Of a DNA stretch of 64,000 nt, positions 56,601 to 64,000 are shown one piece after another (position 1 is the stretch's first letter; the number at the start of each line of letters is the position of its first letter). A program made the translations under genes and the position numbers. This DNA comes from Butyricimonas synergistica DSM 23225 (GTDB lineage Bacteria; Bacteroidota; Bacteroidia; Bacteroidales; Marinifilaceae): the NCBI RefSeq assembly GCF_000379665.1, contig NZ_KB903359.1, positions 659,475-723,474 on the forward strand, written 5' to 3'. The notes under the pieces were generated by a model. That model was not told the DNA's origin. It did no database searches and saw only the letters and a program-made list of their open reading frames with translations.

Positions 56601-56846
56601 CACCTGCTCGTCCGACAGCCGCAACGTTCGTTTCAACTCCTCCCGGTAATCACTTTTCACCCCTTCCGCGAGTTTGTTCAACTCCCTCACGATACGGGAT
56701 TTCATCTCTTCCGTCGCCTTATTCGTGAACGTAACCGCCAGAACGTTTTTATACTCCAACGGAGAATTAAAAACGATCTTGAAGAATTCCATCGTTAAAG
56801 CAAAAGTCTTCCCCGCACCCGCGGAAGCCCGGTAAACACGAAGCAT
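53622..56846 (-). CDS. AddA-like UvrD-family helicase/nuclease
   Basis: 1074 residues. Superfamily 1A helicase: Walker A RASAGAGKTFALTMEF at 5-20, AVTFTNKATEEMKSRIVREL (motif Ia), HVMIDEFQDTSTMQWANFRP (Walker B, D-E-F-Q-D), MLVGDVKQSIYRWRNGDW, HNWRSSREIVEFN, and VRILTIHKSKGLEFKSVI. The C-terminal nuclease has RPDRVMTDGEKAIIVDYKFG, the D...D-Y-K signature of RecB-type PD-(D/E)XK enzymes. It would process double-strand breaks for recombination. The partner AddB is not in the window. Confidence 0.9.
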   Translation of the reverse strand: MLRVYRASAGAGKTFALTMEFFKIVFNSPLEYKNVLAVTFTNKATEEMKSRIVRELNKLAEGVKSDYREELKRTLRLSDEQVQARAEVLRTLILHDYGRLAVTTIDRFFQRVIKAFTRELGIFPGYNVELDSDYVLQRAVDQVMQRMNKDKELGAWITELMSDSVEDARSWSVKAKIAELGKELFGESYMLFDKDVQERFNDRDFLKVYKHFLQGIITRFEKRLEEYGRIGCGFLEERGLRVEDFKNGKRGVINHFYKLKEKNLDSITDTTRKAIDNLDVWITKKTEPAARARLEDAYTTLNTWLRESVEFYDENYRDYVSARLLSGNLYQLGILNDLYGEVRDYCDEKGLMLLSDTTRLLNTLIAGNDTSFLFEKTGNFYKHVMIDEFQDTSTMQWANFRPLIINTLAEGGRAMLVGDVKQSIYRWRNGDWRLLAEGVERDFTAFGTDNIVLEHNWRSSREIVEFNNRFFVQAAGQLKALYDAECGEDNAYSSSIIEAYNRPEQLVSRPGDGYVEIRFGGEKQEEGSDADIMEEVVDIILDTVRRGGRLKDCVILVRSGREGAFVADYLIEYNKREGIPFPVTFISNDSLYVASSPYVELIINVLRYMVEPYDAVNRTVLLYNYRTFVQGENTAEDDALFKAGGGAESFLDTLGIPFLREPERLASGSLFEITEEIIEAFGLKNRAEELPYLIAFQDILFDYERNNTNSLPVFLEWWEKEKDKKVLSTSEETDAVRILTIHKSKGLEFKSVIIPFCAWDLDDTRHGRRIWCHNREEGFRDLEYAPLNYSPKLADSHFREDYLEEHMKAYVDNLNLLYVALTRAEKELHVLPYAPKVSKEGKPSDIGAFLYQVLEQLALPGWDGENLCLRIGEKKTIPVAATTSGNNTLNLSEYPIYNLNDRVSVRYKYEDYTDPESMETTAVDEGKMLHEIFRRIETVEDIDRAVGDMYRSGLINGTERESYREQVLGYLKNNIPSEWFDGKYKIINERDILFRGSGKARPDRVMTDGEKAIIVDYKFGRKEEKSYLRQVSFYCKTLKQMGYTDVSGYIWYVTLNKIVPVNADQVPIQLQLFN

Positions 56847-56857
56847 ACAATTGAAAA

Positions 56858-58015
56858 TTAAAGTCTTGACGTCAATATCGCCCTCACGTTATCCACGTTC
56901 ACGTCGTCGATGCCACCCAAGGCAAACATGCCTCGTTCACGGAAACGCTTCTCGATACGGTCGATCGTGTCGATACCCACCCCGTAATCGGACAAACGTG
57001 TTTTCACGCCCAATTCATTGAAAAATTGTTCCGTGCGGGCAATCGCCTGGTCGCAGGCATCGGGTTGAGTCGGGTCAATATTCCACACCCGTGAGGCAAA
57101 TTGCAACAGTTTTTCCCGGCGTTTCATTTTCGTGGCATTCATCACGCCCGGTAGAACGATTGCCAGGGTAATCCCGTGGTCAAGCCCGTTGAAAGCCGTC
57201 AACTCGTGCCCGATATGGTGAGTAGACCAGTCCTCGGTCACCCCGCAGGCTATCAACCCGTTCAATCCCATCGTGGCAGCCCACATGAAATTTGCCCGGT
57301 CGTCATAATTCGGCTTCTCGTCATGAATCAGACGGGGACCGATCTCGATCAACGTCTTCAATATCGATTCGGAGAAACGGTCTTGAATCTCGGCATGTTC
57401 CGGGAAAGTATAATATTGTTCCATCACGTGCACGAAAGTATCCACGATCCCGTTAGCCACCTGCCGCATCGGCAAGGAATAGGTCACGGTCGGGTCGAGC
57501 ACGGAGAATTTCGGGAACACGTGTGATGAACGGAATGCCAACTTTTCACGTGTAGACTCGCGGGTTATCACCCCCCCGCAGTTCATTTCCGAACCTGTTG
57601 CCGGCAAAGTCAGTACCGTACCGATAGGCAATGCCGCGTTAACCCTGGCGCCCTTGGCAACAATATCCCACGGCTCGTTGCCCTCGAAGCAGGTAGCCGC
57701 AGCAATGAATTTCGTCCCGTCGATCACGGAACCTCCACCCACGGGAAGCAGGAATCCCACGTTCTCGCGTTTTGCCATCTCCACGGCACGCATCAACGTT
57801 TCGTAATGCGGGTTGGGTTCGATACCGGAGAATTCCACGATATCAAATCCTTGCAAGGCATTCATCACTTGGTCATAAACCCCGTTTTTCTTGATACTTC
57901 CGCCCCCGTAAGTCATCATGATCTTCATACCCCTGGGTATCCATTTCCCGATCTCGGCAATTTTCCCTTTCCCGAAAAGTATCTTCACGGGATTGTAATA
58001 ATCGAAATTTTCCAT
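56858..58015 (-). CDS. Iron-containing alcohol dehydrogenase (YqhD/BDH type)
   Basis: 385 residues of the group III Fe-ADH family. N-terminal Rossmann-like part with NPVKILFGKGKIAEIGKWIP and LPVGGGSVIDGTKFIA; metal ligands in NGIVDTFVHVMEQYYT (D, H), HHIGHELTAFNGLDHGITLA (H, H). Closest in type to NADPH-dependent aldehyde reductases and butanol dehydrogenases; reduces aldehydes to alcohols. Short gaps to both neighbours (12-14 bp) suggest an operon with the DUF6340 and AddA-like genes. Confidence 0.92.
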   Translation of the reverse strand: MENFDYYNPVKILFGKGKIAEIGKWIPRGMKIMMTYGGGSIKKNGVYDQVMNALQGFDIVEFSGIEPNPHYETLMRAVEMAKRENVGFLLPVGGGSVIDGTKFIAAATCFEGNEPWDIVAKGARVNAALPIGTVLTLPATGSEMNCGGVITRESTREKLAFRSSHVFPKFSVLDPTVTYSLPMRQVANGIVDTFVHVMEQYYTFPEHAEIQDRFSESILKTLIEIGPRLIHDEKPNYDDRANFMWAATMGLNGLIACGVTEDWSTHHIGHELTAFNGLDHGITLAIVLPGVMNATKMKRREKLLQFASRVWNIDPTQPDACDQAIARTEQFFNELGVKTRLSDYGVGIDTIDRIEKRFRERGMFALGGIDDVNVDNVRAILTSRL

Positions 58016-58028
58016 GCTTTTTAATCGT

Positions 58029-58988
58029 TTATATCTGTTCCATTATTTTAGTTTCATCCTTTATCCGTCTGTCGAGTACCTCGATATATTCCTTGATATA
58101 CACGGACACTTTATTGCTGATATTGGCTTTCTGCAGCGTTTTCTCCGCCGCTTCCAGCAGAGCCTTTGCCCCCGAAAAGTTCCCGTCTTTCTCGTAAAGC
58201 CAAGCCAGATTTACCGCCGCTTTTGCCGCCACGTTCGGTTTCAGAGCCAAAGCTGCTTCCCATATCCGGCGAGCCTCATTCATATCCCCATTCTGGAAAA
58301 AATGGTATCCCACGCTCAACACCCGGTTGTCCGTGTACAGCCTCCGTCTCTCGGGAGTCCACATCGGGGTCAGCCGCTCGGCATAACTCCATCCCTTATC
58401 GTAAAAGAAATTGCATATCGTGGCGTAATCGTCTTCCCCCTCGTACGTGCTATGCTTCACCTCCATTTTCTGGCTGTTCATGGAATCCACCACCTGCCCG
58501 TTGGCATCGTACAACCGGACAAACAGATTATCATCCAGCACCAAACGTCCCGAGAAGTCCAGGTTGAATTTACAATATTCCACCGCGAGCACGTGCGTCA
58601 TCCGGGAAGTTTTCTCCAGAGCCTTGATGCCTTCCGGGGATATCGGTTCCGGCTCCATCCCGTCGGTAATATAAGTCGGTTTTAATCCCAATCCCCGAAC
58701 CAGCAACACCGGGCGTATTCCATTACGCAACCCGTCACGCAGCCCGTCATAGAAGCACGTCACCAGATTATCCCGTCTTAATCGCAAGGAAGAATACAAC
58801 TGTGGAGCCGCCAAAGAATCCGACACGTGGATGATCTTCCGGTCGATAAACATGATCTGCGCGTCCCCGTTCCCGAGATTGATCCCACCCGGCTTCAACA
58901 CGTCGATATCCAACTCTTTATAGCTACCGCACGAAACAAGACATCCCAATAACAAACACGCCCCGATTGCTCCTAAGGCAGTCTTCAT
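58029..58988 (-). CDS. DUF6340-family lipoprotein with TPR-like C-terminus
   Basis: 319 residues from ATG 58988; an ATG at 59012 would put eight polar residues before the signal. Signal MKTALGAIGACLLLGC then LVSC with acylated Cys. ELDIDVLKPGGINLGNGDAQ is the DUF6340 start. The C-terminal part (about 220-300) has two TPR-like helix pairs (NGDMNEARRIWEAALALKPN, then EKDGNFSGAKALLEAAEKTL). Function unknown; envelope-located. Confidence 0.8.
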   Translation of the reverse strand: MKTALGAIGACLLLGCLVSCGSYKELDIDVLKPGGINLGNGDAQIMFIDRKIIHVSDSLAAPQLYSSLRLRRDNLVTCFYDGLRDGLRNGIRPVLLVRGLGLKPTYITDGMEPEPISPEGIKALEKTSRMTHVLAVEYCKFNLDFSGRLVLDDNLFVRLYDANGQVVDSMNSQKMEVKHSTYEGEDDYATICNFFYDKGWSYAERLTPMWTPERRRLYTDNRVLSVGYHFFQNGDMNEARRIWEAALALKPNVAAKAAVNLAWLYEKDGNFSGAKALLEAAEKTLQKANISNKVSVYIKEYIEVLDRRIKDETKIMEQI

Positions 58989-59152
58989 TTTATATGTTAC
59001 ACTATTTCCCATGAGGTTATTTCTTTAGTTCATACTTGAAACTTGCAAAAACCAGACCATAATATGCCGCAGACATTCCGAAGACGACAGAATTACGGTG
59101 TTTTAAAATTAGACATATTCCGGGAAATAACCAAGACTAGCGCGACAAAGTT

Positions 59153-60289
59153 TTATTTTTCTATAAATTCCAGGTAATTATCTCTGTTCACGACGTGAAA
59201 TTCCGCATGCGGATACGCTTCTTGAAATGCTTTCGGCACAACAGGCATTTTATTGCCCCATTTAAATTCCAAAGCCGTCAAATGCTCCGAACTCACTTCA
59301 ACAAGATCGATCTCCTGCTTGTCGTATGTCCGCCAGAAAAAAAATTCCTTATGTTGTCCCTTGTTAAAGTTGACCTTTCGTCTCTCGCCAATGATATAGT
59401 TTTCCCACAATGCGCCGACATCCTGCCGGATTGCTAACGGAGAGAATGCCCCGATGATGGCATTACGGATGCCGTTATCGTAAAAATACCATTTCCCGGC
59501 TTTCGTAACCTCCTTGCGCAAATTACGGGAATACGCACCCAGGCGATAAACAACAAATACCTTTTCCAACAAATCGAGATACTTCTCAACAGTCGTTTTG
59601 CTCATTCCAAGTTGCTTGCCCAATTCTTCATAGGAAACCTCACTTCCCAACTGAAAGGCAATCAGTCGTAACAGATCACGCATCTTACTCGAATTTTTCA
59701 GTCCATCGATCGCCAAAATATCCTTTAGCAAATAAGCCCCTACAATATCGCGCAGATAATCCGTTTTACGCTCGAAATTATCCAGCATCACCACCTCCGG
59801 ATAGGAACCGTAAATCAAGCGGGCTTCCAGATTCTGACGTGTTTCAAGCGCATTTTCCGTTTGTGCGATTTCCTGCTGTGAGAATGGCGTAAGCAGGAAT
59901 TGCGTCCCGCGTCCGACTAACGGTTCTCCCGTCTTATTGAGCAAGTCAAAAGAAGACGATCCACTTGCCAATACGCTCACACCCGGTATTTCATCAACAA
60001 TCAATTTCAAAATACTACCGATTTGCGGTATATTTTGCGCCTCGTCGATGGCCAACAGATCAATGCCTTCCAATAGATGTCGATAGTTCGACACTGTCCG
60101 GTTCTCCAATAACGCCAATGTATCGTAATCTTCCCCGTTGAGCATCATGGTCCGACCGGAATAGCCATTCACGATTGTGCGCATCAGTACCGTTTTTCCC
60201 ACGCGTCGCGCACCGAAAATCAAAACGACCTTCCCCGGAGAAATCCGAGCCGTGATTCTATCTCGAAGTATTCTGTTTATTGTTTCCAT
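59153..60289 (-). CDS. AAA_14/DUF4143 ATPase
   Basis: 378 residues from ATG 60289. N-terminal AAA_14 domain with Walker A IFGARRVGKTVLMRTIV and Walker B LLAIDEAQNIPQIGSILKLI, arginine-containing sensor ASGSSSFDLLNKTGEPLVGR, then DUF4143 with a winged-helix part (SYEELGKQLGMSKTTVEKYL) and a nuclease-like C-terminus (FFWRTYDKQEIDLVEVSSEHL then TALEFKWG). The E-I-D-L-V...E-F-K pattern resembles PD-(D/E)XK folds. Common in Bacteroidales genomes in many copies; role unknown. Confidence 0.87.
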   Translation of the reverse strand: METINRILRDRITARISPGKVVLIFGARRVGKTVLMRTIVNGYSGRTMMLNGEDYDTLALLENRTVSNYRHLLEGIDLLAIDEAQNIPQIGSILKLIVDEIPGVSVLASGSSSFDLLNKTGEPLVGRGTQFLLTPFSQQEIAQTENALETRQNLEARLIYGSYPEVVMLDNFERKTDYLRDIVGAYLLKDILAIDGLKNSSKMRDLLRLIAFQLGSEVSYEELGKQLGMSKTTVEKYLDLLEKVFVVYRLGAYSRNLRKEVTKAGKWYFYDNGIRNAIIGAFSPLAIRQDVGALWENYIIGERRKVNFNKGQHKEFFFWRTYDKQEIDLVEVSSEHLTALEFKWGNKMPVVPKAFQEAYPHAEFHVVNRDNYLEFIEK

Positions 60290-60313
60290 AGCTAAACTTC
60301 CAATCTTTATTTG

Positions 60314-60384
60314 CAAATATAGTAATTGTTTTCTAAAATGGCGATTTTTACGTAAAAAACATACTCTCAAATGGCGATTTTTAC
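60314..60384 (-). promoter_or_regulatory. Promoter box and tandem 16-bp repeats upstream of the DUF4143 ATPase
   Basis: Minus strand TATATTTG at 60321-60314, 25 bp before the ATG. Upstream, aaatggcgatttttac occurs exactly at 60336-60351 and 60369-60384, start to start 33 bp, the same period as the repeats upstream of the AAA15 ATPase. Candidate operator. Confidence 0.5.
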
Positions 60385-60510
60385 AATATAACTAAAAGCT
60401 ATTTCATCCACCCAATTTCTTGCACTTGCTTTCTTGCTCGTATTTTCTTATTTTTGCAAACGGATATACAATAATTCGATGTCGCTAAGATCTTCTGAAA
60501 AAACTTTAAC

Positions 60511-60735
60511 ATGGATAAGAAGGAATTAGATATAGCTTATTTTATTTCATTTTGTATCGAACAATATAAAATGAAATATAATCTTTCAGGCAAAGAAGTG
60601 ATGAATTTGTTTGAAAAGTACGGGATATCACAATATTTGACTGACAATTTTGAAGTATTACATACCCAAAGCCGGCAATGATTACTAGAAGAAATAGAGA
60701 ATTATATCACAAAACGAAAGGAAGAAACTCTATGA
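60511..60735 (+). pseudogene. DUF3791 protein with premature in-frame TGA
   Basis: ATG 60511 opens 56 codons of a DUF3791 protein (DIAYFISFCIEQYKMKYNLS then EVMNLFEKYGISQYLTDNFE, LHTQSRQ) and stops at TGA 60679-60681. The same frame goes on for 17 more codons (LLEEIENYITKRKEETL) to TGA 60735, and relatives have Trp (TGG) at the first stop. One base change thus truncates the protein. DUF3791 genes usually belong to a small toxin-antitoxin-like module with DUF3990. Confidence 0.68.
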
Positions 60736-60791
60736 AATTAACTTTTTTAGAAGCCAAGGAGGTGCTATATGAACAGAAAAATCACAAATAA
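60732..60791 (+). CDS. Very short overlapping ORF (19 codons)
   Basis: ATG at 60732 overlaps the second DUF3791 stop as ATGA and encodes MKLTFLEAKEVLYEQKNHK before a stop inside the next gene. It may only bring ribosomes to the next start (60769), or be a remnant of an excised partner gene. Weak evidence for a real protein. Confidence 0.25.
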   Translation: MKLTFLEAKEVLYEQKNHK

Positions 60792-60993
60792 AAATCTTTA
60801 CTTGCTGTTACCCTCCAAAGTCAGTCTTTTCGCACAATTATACGTGAAAGAGCATGGAGGTTCAATAATTGATGCGATACGAAAATTCTATTACTCCAAA
60901 ACTTACCAGAAATTAGAAGACGAGAGTACTAAACTGTGGCATTACGGTCCCGTGGCTTTATACGAGGAATTTATGGAAGAGAACCGCGAATGA
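60769..60993 (+). CDS. 74-residue partner protein of DUF3791/DUF3990 modules
   Basis: Small protein with ILPSK-like start (YLLLPSKVSLFAQLYVKEHG), a middle DAIRKFYYSKTYQKLEDEST and the end KLWHYGPVALYEEFMEENRE. I recall this pattern from short proteins encoded beside DUF3791 and DUF3990 genes, in modules thought to be toxin-antitoxin-like. No DUF3990 toxin gene is present here, so this looks like an orphan partner. A strong ribosome-binding site (aaggaggtg) lies 7 nt before the ATG. Confidence 0.6.
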   Translation: MNRKITNKNLYLLLPSKVSLFAQLYVKEHGGSIIDAIRKFYYSKTYQKLEDESTKLWHYGPVALYEEFMEENRE

Positions 60994-61044
60994 ACTCCAC
61001 AAAAAAAACACCTTGAAAAAAATCATAACAAAACATACCTTGAA

Positions 61045-61190
61045 AAGGGGTTTCTCCCTGGTTCACGGCATTCACCTATTGATCAAGTATTGACCAAGTA
61101 TTGATCATCTATTGGTTAAAGAATAGGTAATCAATACTTGATCAATAGGTAATCAATACTTGAGAGCCGGGAACCAAGGAGAAACCCCTT
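61045..61190. repeat. Large fold-back inverted repeat, 146 bp
   Basis: Outer arms aaggggtttctccctggttc (61045-61064) and 61171-61190 are inverted copies with one mismatch. The interior also pairs: acctattgatcaagtattga at 61073-61092 has an exact inverted copy on the right side. The arms contain repeated attgatca and agtattga units. It fills the gap between the DUF3791 remnant region and the UDG-like gene; a bidirectional terminator or a small non-autonomous fold-back element are possible. Confidence 0.75.
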
Positions 61191-61260
61191 GTTTGTTCCC
61201 TCTAATGTGTACTCGTAACGATATTCATCCACGTCCCCATCCTCGTCTTTATCGATTGGA

Positions 61261-61968
61261 TCAAGAAAATATCGTTTCAAACATCTTCCGTTTAAGCTCT
61301 TGGTCCTCTCCCGTGTTAAACTTGCGATTAAGCGCAGGATGGTGGATGCAATAAGTCGGGATACCATCTATCGTGGTTTCCCGAATCAGGTTCCACCCCT
61401 CCACGGGCGTAACCAGCAATGGCTGTAACGGTTTATCAAAATACGTTGTCAAATGATCCCGTGCAGGATTCCCCATCAACAACACGTGACGTGGACGCAC
61501 TATATCACGTATCAATTCCATCGTTTTCCCCACGCAAAACCGCAAAGCTTCCCTTCCGCCCCGATTCATCCGTTGTTGCAACTCACGAAAAGTCCCCGTG
61601 TTGAAATAAACCACGTTTGTCACTACTGCCTCCTCGAACACCGGACGCAACACGGCTCCGGAAAACAAATCGCACAAGCTCCGCATACTTCCCCAACCGT
61701 CATTAGCAAGGAATTGATTGCAATCGCAAACGCCAAGATCATCCGCACCCCGGCGTTCCCGTCCCCGTTTCCGGTTCATCTCGGAATACTTTTCATTCCC
61801 CCCAGGATTACTTCCGATAATCATTAATTCCGGTTGATAGCTCACCTTGGACTGGAAGGCGTAAAAATCCACGTCCATGTCATAAGCCGGGTTCACGGCT
61901 ATCTCGTGGCAACCATCCGCCACTTCCCGCAACCAACGATTTAGATTTTGATTGAATAGATCATTCAT
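61261..61968 (-). CDS. Uracil-DNA glycosylase-superfamily protein
   Basis: 235 residues. LMIIGSNPGGNEKYSEMNRK resembles the first catalytic motif (G-x-N/D-P-G) and TYCIHHPALNRKF the second motif (H-P-S-x) of the UDG superfamily. Between them VVTNVVYFNTGTF and HVLLMGNPARDHL form core strands. It may remove damaged bases or be a catalytically changed relative, as the Asp/Asn water-activating residue is a Asn-Pro here. Starts at ATG 61968; follows the membrane protein gene by 15 bp. Confidence 0.75.
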   Translation of the reverse strand: MNDLFNQNLNRWLREVADGCHEIAVNPAYDMDVDFYAFQSKVSYQPELMIIGSNPGGNEKYSEMNRKRGRERRGADDLGVCDCNQFLANDGWGSMRSLCDLFSGAVLRPVFEEAVVTNVVYFNTGTFRELQQRMNRGGREALRFCVGKTMELIRDIVRPRHVLLMGNPARDHLTTYFDKPLQPLLVTPVEGWNLIRETTIDGIPTYCIHHPALNRKFNTGEDQELKRKMFETIFS

Positions 61969-61983
61969 AGTATAAACAATTAA

Positions 61984-62610
61984 TTATTGATGTTCATGAT
62001 TTTCAAATCTTCTATTTTCAAAAAAGAACACGAATAAAACACTTAATGAATATATCCACACAATGGTTGTAAATAAAATAAATACTCGTGTTGTACCAAC
62101 TAACAAAGATTCAACAAGAAAAGTAAAAAAAGGAACTGCATACACAAACATAAAAGCATATCCAACAAAATTTTTGAAGAATGCTAAGTTCGCACGCAAT
62201 TGAATTCCAAGTACAATTCCCGTAACACTTAACAAAGATGTCAATAATATTATTCCCAACTTTATAGATGGCAGTGCATTTAATAAGACTTCTAGTTTAT
62301 CTGATACACCTAAAAAATAAACAACCAATTCTCCTATAAATAATACAATATTCAATATTATATACACCCCCAAAGTACGAGTTTCAAATCCATTCATTTT
62401 GCAGTATGACCATAATCCACCATTGATAAGTAACCACAATAGGGTTACACACGAAATACCCACTAATCCCATGCTATCCAAGATTTGGGGTAAAAATATA
62501 CTCGCATTTATACTTTTTCCCCACCCAGAAATACCCAAGATAATAACAAATATCAATGCAAATATGCAATAAAAACATTGATCCCAATTTTGTTGTTCTT
62601 TTTCTATCAT
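61984..62610 (-). CDS. Unrecognised integral membrane protein
   Basis: 208 residues with about six hydrophobic segments (near 10-28, 33-60, 80-105, 115-135, 145-165, 175-200) and a positively charged end. No family recognised. Very AT-rich. It follows the lipoprotein gene by about 25 bp, so the two probably form one transcription unit, perhaps with the UDG-like gene as third member. Confidence 0.6.
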   Translation of the reverse strand: MIEKEQQNWDQCFYCIFALIFVIILGISGWGKSINASIFLPQILDSMGLVGISCVTLLWLLINGGLWSYCKMNGFETRTLGVYIILNIVLFIGELVVYFLGVSDKLEVLLNALPSIKLGIILLTSLLSVTGIVLGIQLRANLAFFKNFVGYAFMFVYAVPFFTFLVESLLVGTTRVFILFTTIVWIYSLSVLFVFFFENRRFENHEHQ

Positions 62611-62635
62611 TTCCTATCTTACTAATTATTAAACA

Positions 62636-64000
62636 TTAACGAATAAACCACGTATGCCTTGCAATTGTTAAAGCGCTATCATATTTTTCTTTATATTTTG
62701 CACTGCCGTCATTTTCCAATCTTTCTATATGAAAATTTTCATTCCCGATATAATAACTATGATCCCCATACCATTTATTATTAAGTGTCAATGTGTTGTT
62801 TTTCCAGTCATAATATACTTGGTTAAACAATTTTTTGATTTTAGGATCAGTTATTTCATCATGAATAGGTAATTTCTCCACATAAGGAAGATATTTTTCA
62901 ATTTCTAATGCATACTGTTGCCAGTTTTTCGTGAATTTACTGGAACTATATTCACAATCACGGTAAAATTTATTAGCCATATAACGATATGTTATTTCAG
63001 ACACAATCCAAAAACGAAAAGCTACTGCATCATAGTCATTTTCATCATTAAATAAGTAATAATTTTCCCCTTTTCCATCCAATACGATTATATACAATCG
63101 AGGTCTTCTATAATCATTCTCCAATTCTTCTGGCATGAACAAGACTTTAAAAGTCATTTCAAAAGTTGTAGATTTTTCCGAGGTATATTGTTTATCTTCC
63201 AACTTTTCTTGCACTAAAAGATCTTTTGCTTTATCTACTTTCTTCCAAGCTTCCAATAATTCTATATATTCACTATAAGCTTCATTCATATCAAAACTAT
63301 TTTTTAGGAATCCCAAAAACGTTTCACACACATTTTTCGAGAAAAATATCTCTTGAAGCCTATTAAAGTCCCGTTCAAATGCTATTACAAATTCTTCTTT
63401 ACTTATTTCAGTTCTACATTTTTCGTCTTCCCGAATATAAGACTCAAGAATAAACATATACAAGCGAGTACAACAAAAATTCTCCCCACGTACAATGGAA
63501 TCACAAGCTTGCCTCAAAAGCATCGAAATTTCTTCGTATTTTTGAAGCAGCAATTCTTCTTCCAATTTCTTGTAAACTGTTTCACCAAAAAATAAATTCA
63601 CAACTTTATCTGCTTTTTCTATTTTCTGCTCAAGAATTCCATTCAACCTACCAGGCAATTGAATGAAAAAATCAGAATAATCATTGACCAATCCCTTATT
63701 TTCCTGACAAACAGACAGATAATTATCCATCATTTGATGTAGTTGTTTTATTTTATCCCGGTAACTATCAAGAACAGCAGAATTTATTTTTTCGATGACA
63801 ATCCGGTGTGTATCTACGACCTTATTAAATTTCAATATGGAATCAAAAACAGCAATGCTAGACAATGCCGTAATAGTTCTGACAAAATTTTCCTCTTTTT
63901 GGAAAACCTGAAAATAAGAATTTGTTGTTGTCGCTTTTTCATAATCCGGACGTCTCGTGCAAGAGTATAAAAGCAAGATAAAAAGGCACCCTACAAGAAC
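62636..64000 (-). CDS. Unrecognised lipoprotein, start beyond right edge
   Basis: At least 454 residues; the frame is open to base 64000. The visible beginning is the core of a lipoprotein signal (GCLFILLLYSC), with the acylated Cys at 63961-63959, so only a few residues are missing. The body is alpha-helical and rich in Glu, Lys and Tyr (for example YDKIKQLHQ-type helices at about 70-170), and the C-terminal quarter is more beta-like. No family recognised. AT-rich, like the membrane protein it precedes. Confidence 0.6.
   Translation of the reverse strand, partial: VLVGCLFILLLYSCTRRPDYEKATTTNSYFQVFQKEENFVRTITALSSIAVFDSILKFNKVVDTHRIVIEKINSAVLDSYRDKIKQLHQMMDNYLSVCQENKGLVNDYSDFFIQLPGRLNGILEQKIEKADKVVNLFFGETVYKKLEEELLLQKYEEISMLLRQACDSIVRGENFCCTRLYMFILESYIREDEKCRTEISKEEFVIAFERDFNRLQEIFFSKNVCETFLGFLKNSFDMNEAYSEYIELLEAWKKVDKAKDLLVQEKLEDKQYTSEKSTTFEMTFKVLFMPEELENDYRRPRLYIIVLDGKGENYYLFNDENDYDAVAFRFWIVSEITYRYMANKFYRDCEYSSSKFTKNWQQYALEIEKYLPYVEKLPIHDEITDPKIKKLFNQVYYDWKNNTLTLNNKWYGDHSYYIGNENFHIERLENDGSAKYKEKYDSALTIARHTWFIR

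Noticed and set aside
60679-60681. TGA in DUF3791 read as selenocysteine or programmed readthrough
   Set aside because: Relatives have Trp at the position, no SECIS-like hairpin follows directly, and the rest of the module is already decayed.

Overview
The window looks like chromosome of a gut-type member of the Bacteroidales (Bacteroidota). Evidence: promoters of the TTTG / TAnnTTTG type (best in front of the transketolase gene and the tRNAs), a UpxY-type NusG paralogue heading a capsule operon, SpII lipoproteins, DUF5723 and DUF6340 family proteins, and an S9 dipeptidyl peptidase. Genus cannot be settled from the sequence alone.

1-26.6 kb is one capsular/exopolysaccharide locus transcribed leftward. 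It starts with a UpxY antiterminator (26.3 kb) and an unrecognised 246-residue protein. It continues with UDP-GlcA and UDP-GalA synthesis (ugd, epimerase), UDP-L-FucNAc synthesis (fnlA, fnlB, fnlC; a toxin-antitoxin pair lies between fnlA and fnlB), and an almost complete CMP-legionaminic acid pathway (legB, legC, legH, legI, legG, two Gfo/Idh oxidoreductases, legF, a PtmG-like amidotransferase, a PtmE-like guanylyltransferase). It ends with a GT4 transferase, Wzx, Wzy, a second transferase, a decayed stretch, a WbuB-like FucNAc transferase and a WecA-like initiating enzyme. A 14-bp-stem terminator follows, and beyond it the 5' part of a LytTR-domain gene runs off the left edge. Upstream of UpxY, a canonical promoter pointing AWAY from the operon sits between 13-bp inverted repeats: the arrangement expected of an invertible phase-variation promoter in the OFF state.

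26.6-33.2 kb: a two-gene AAA15 ATPase plus Toprim-like module (possible defence system), a MATE transporter, and a 1149-residue protein with three CbbX/SpoVK-like AAA+ domains.

33.3-42.9 kb is mostly housekeeping: Dabb protein, two tRNA-Gly, Hsp20, gamma carbonic anhydrase, Rpe, FtsE-like ATPase, SPOR lipoprotein, DPP-like peptidase, CYTH protein, transketolase, initiator tRNA.

42.9-53.6 kb: GNAT protein, a deletion-made Crp-EamA chimera, an RND efflux operon, LpxA, a second initiator tRNA in the opposite orientation, a DUF5723 protein, a frameshifted Crp-like gene, a RibD-type reductase and an EamA fragment.

53.6-64 kb: AddA-like helicase-nuclease, iron alcohol dehydrogenase, DUF6340 lipoprotein, DUF4143 ATPase with tandem repeats at its promoter, a DUF3791 gene with a premature stop, a 74-residue partner protein, a large fold-back hairpin, a uracil-DNA-glycosylase-like protein, and an unrecognised membrane protein / lipoprotein pair cut by the right edge.
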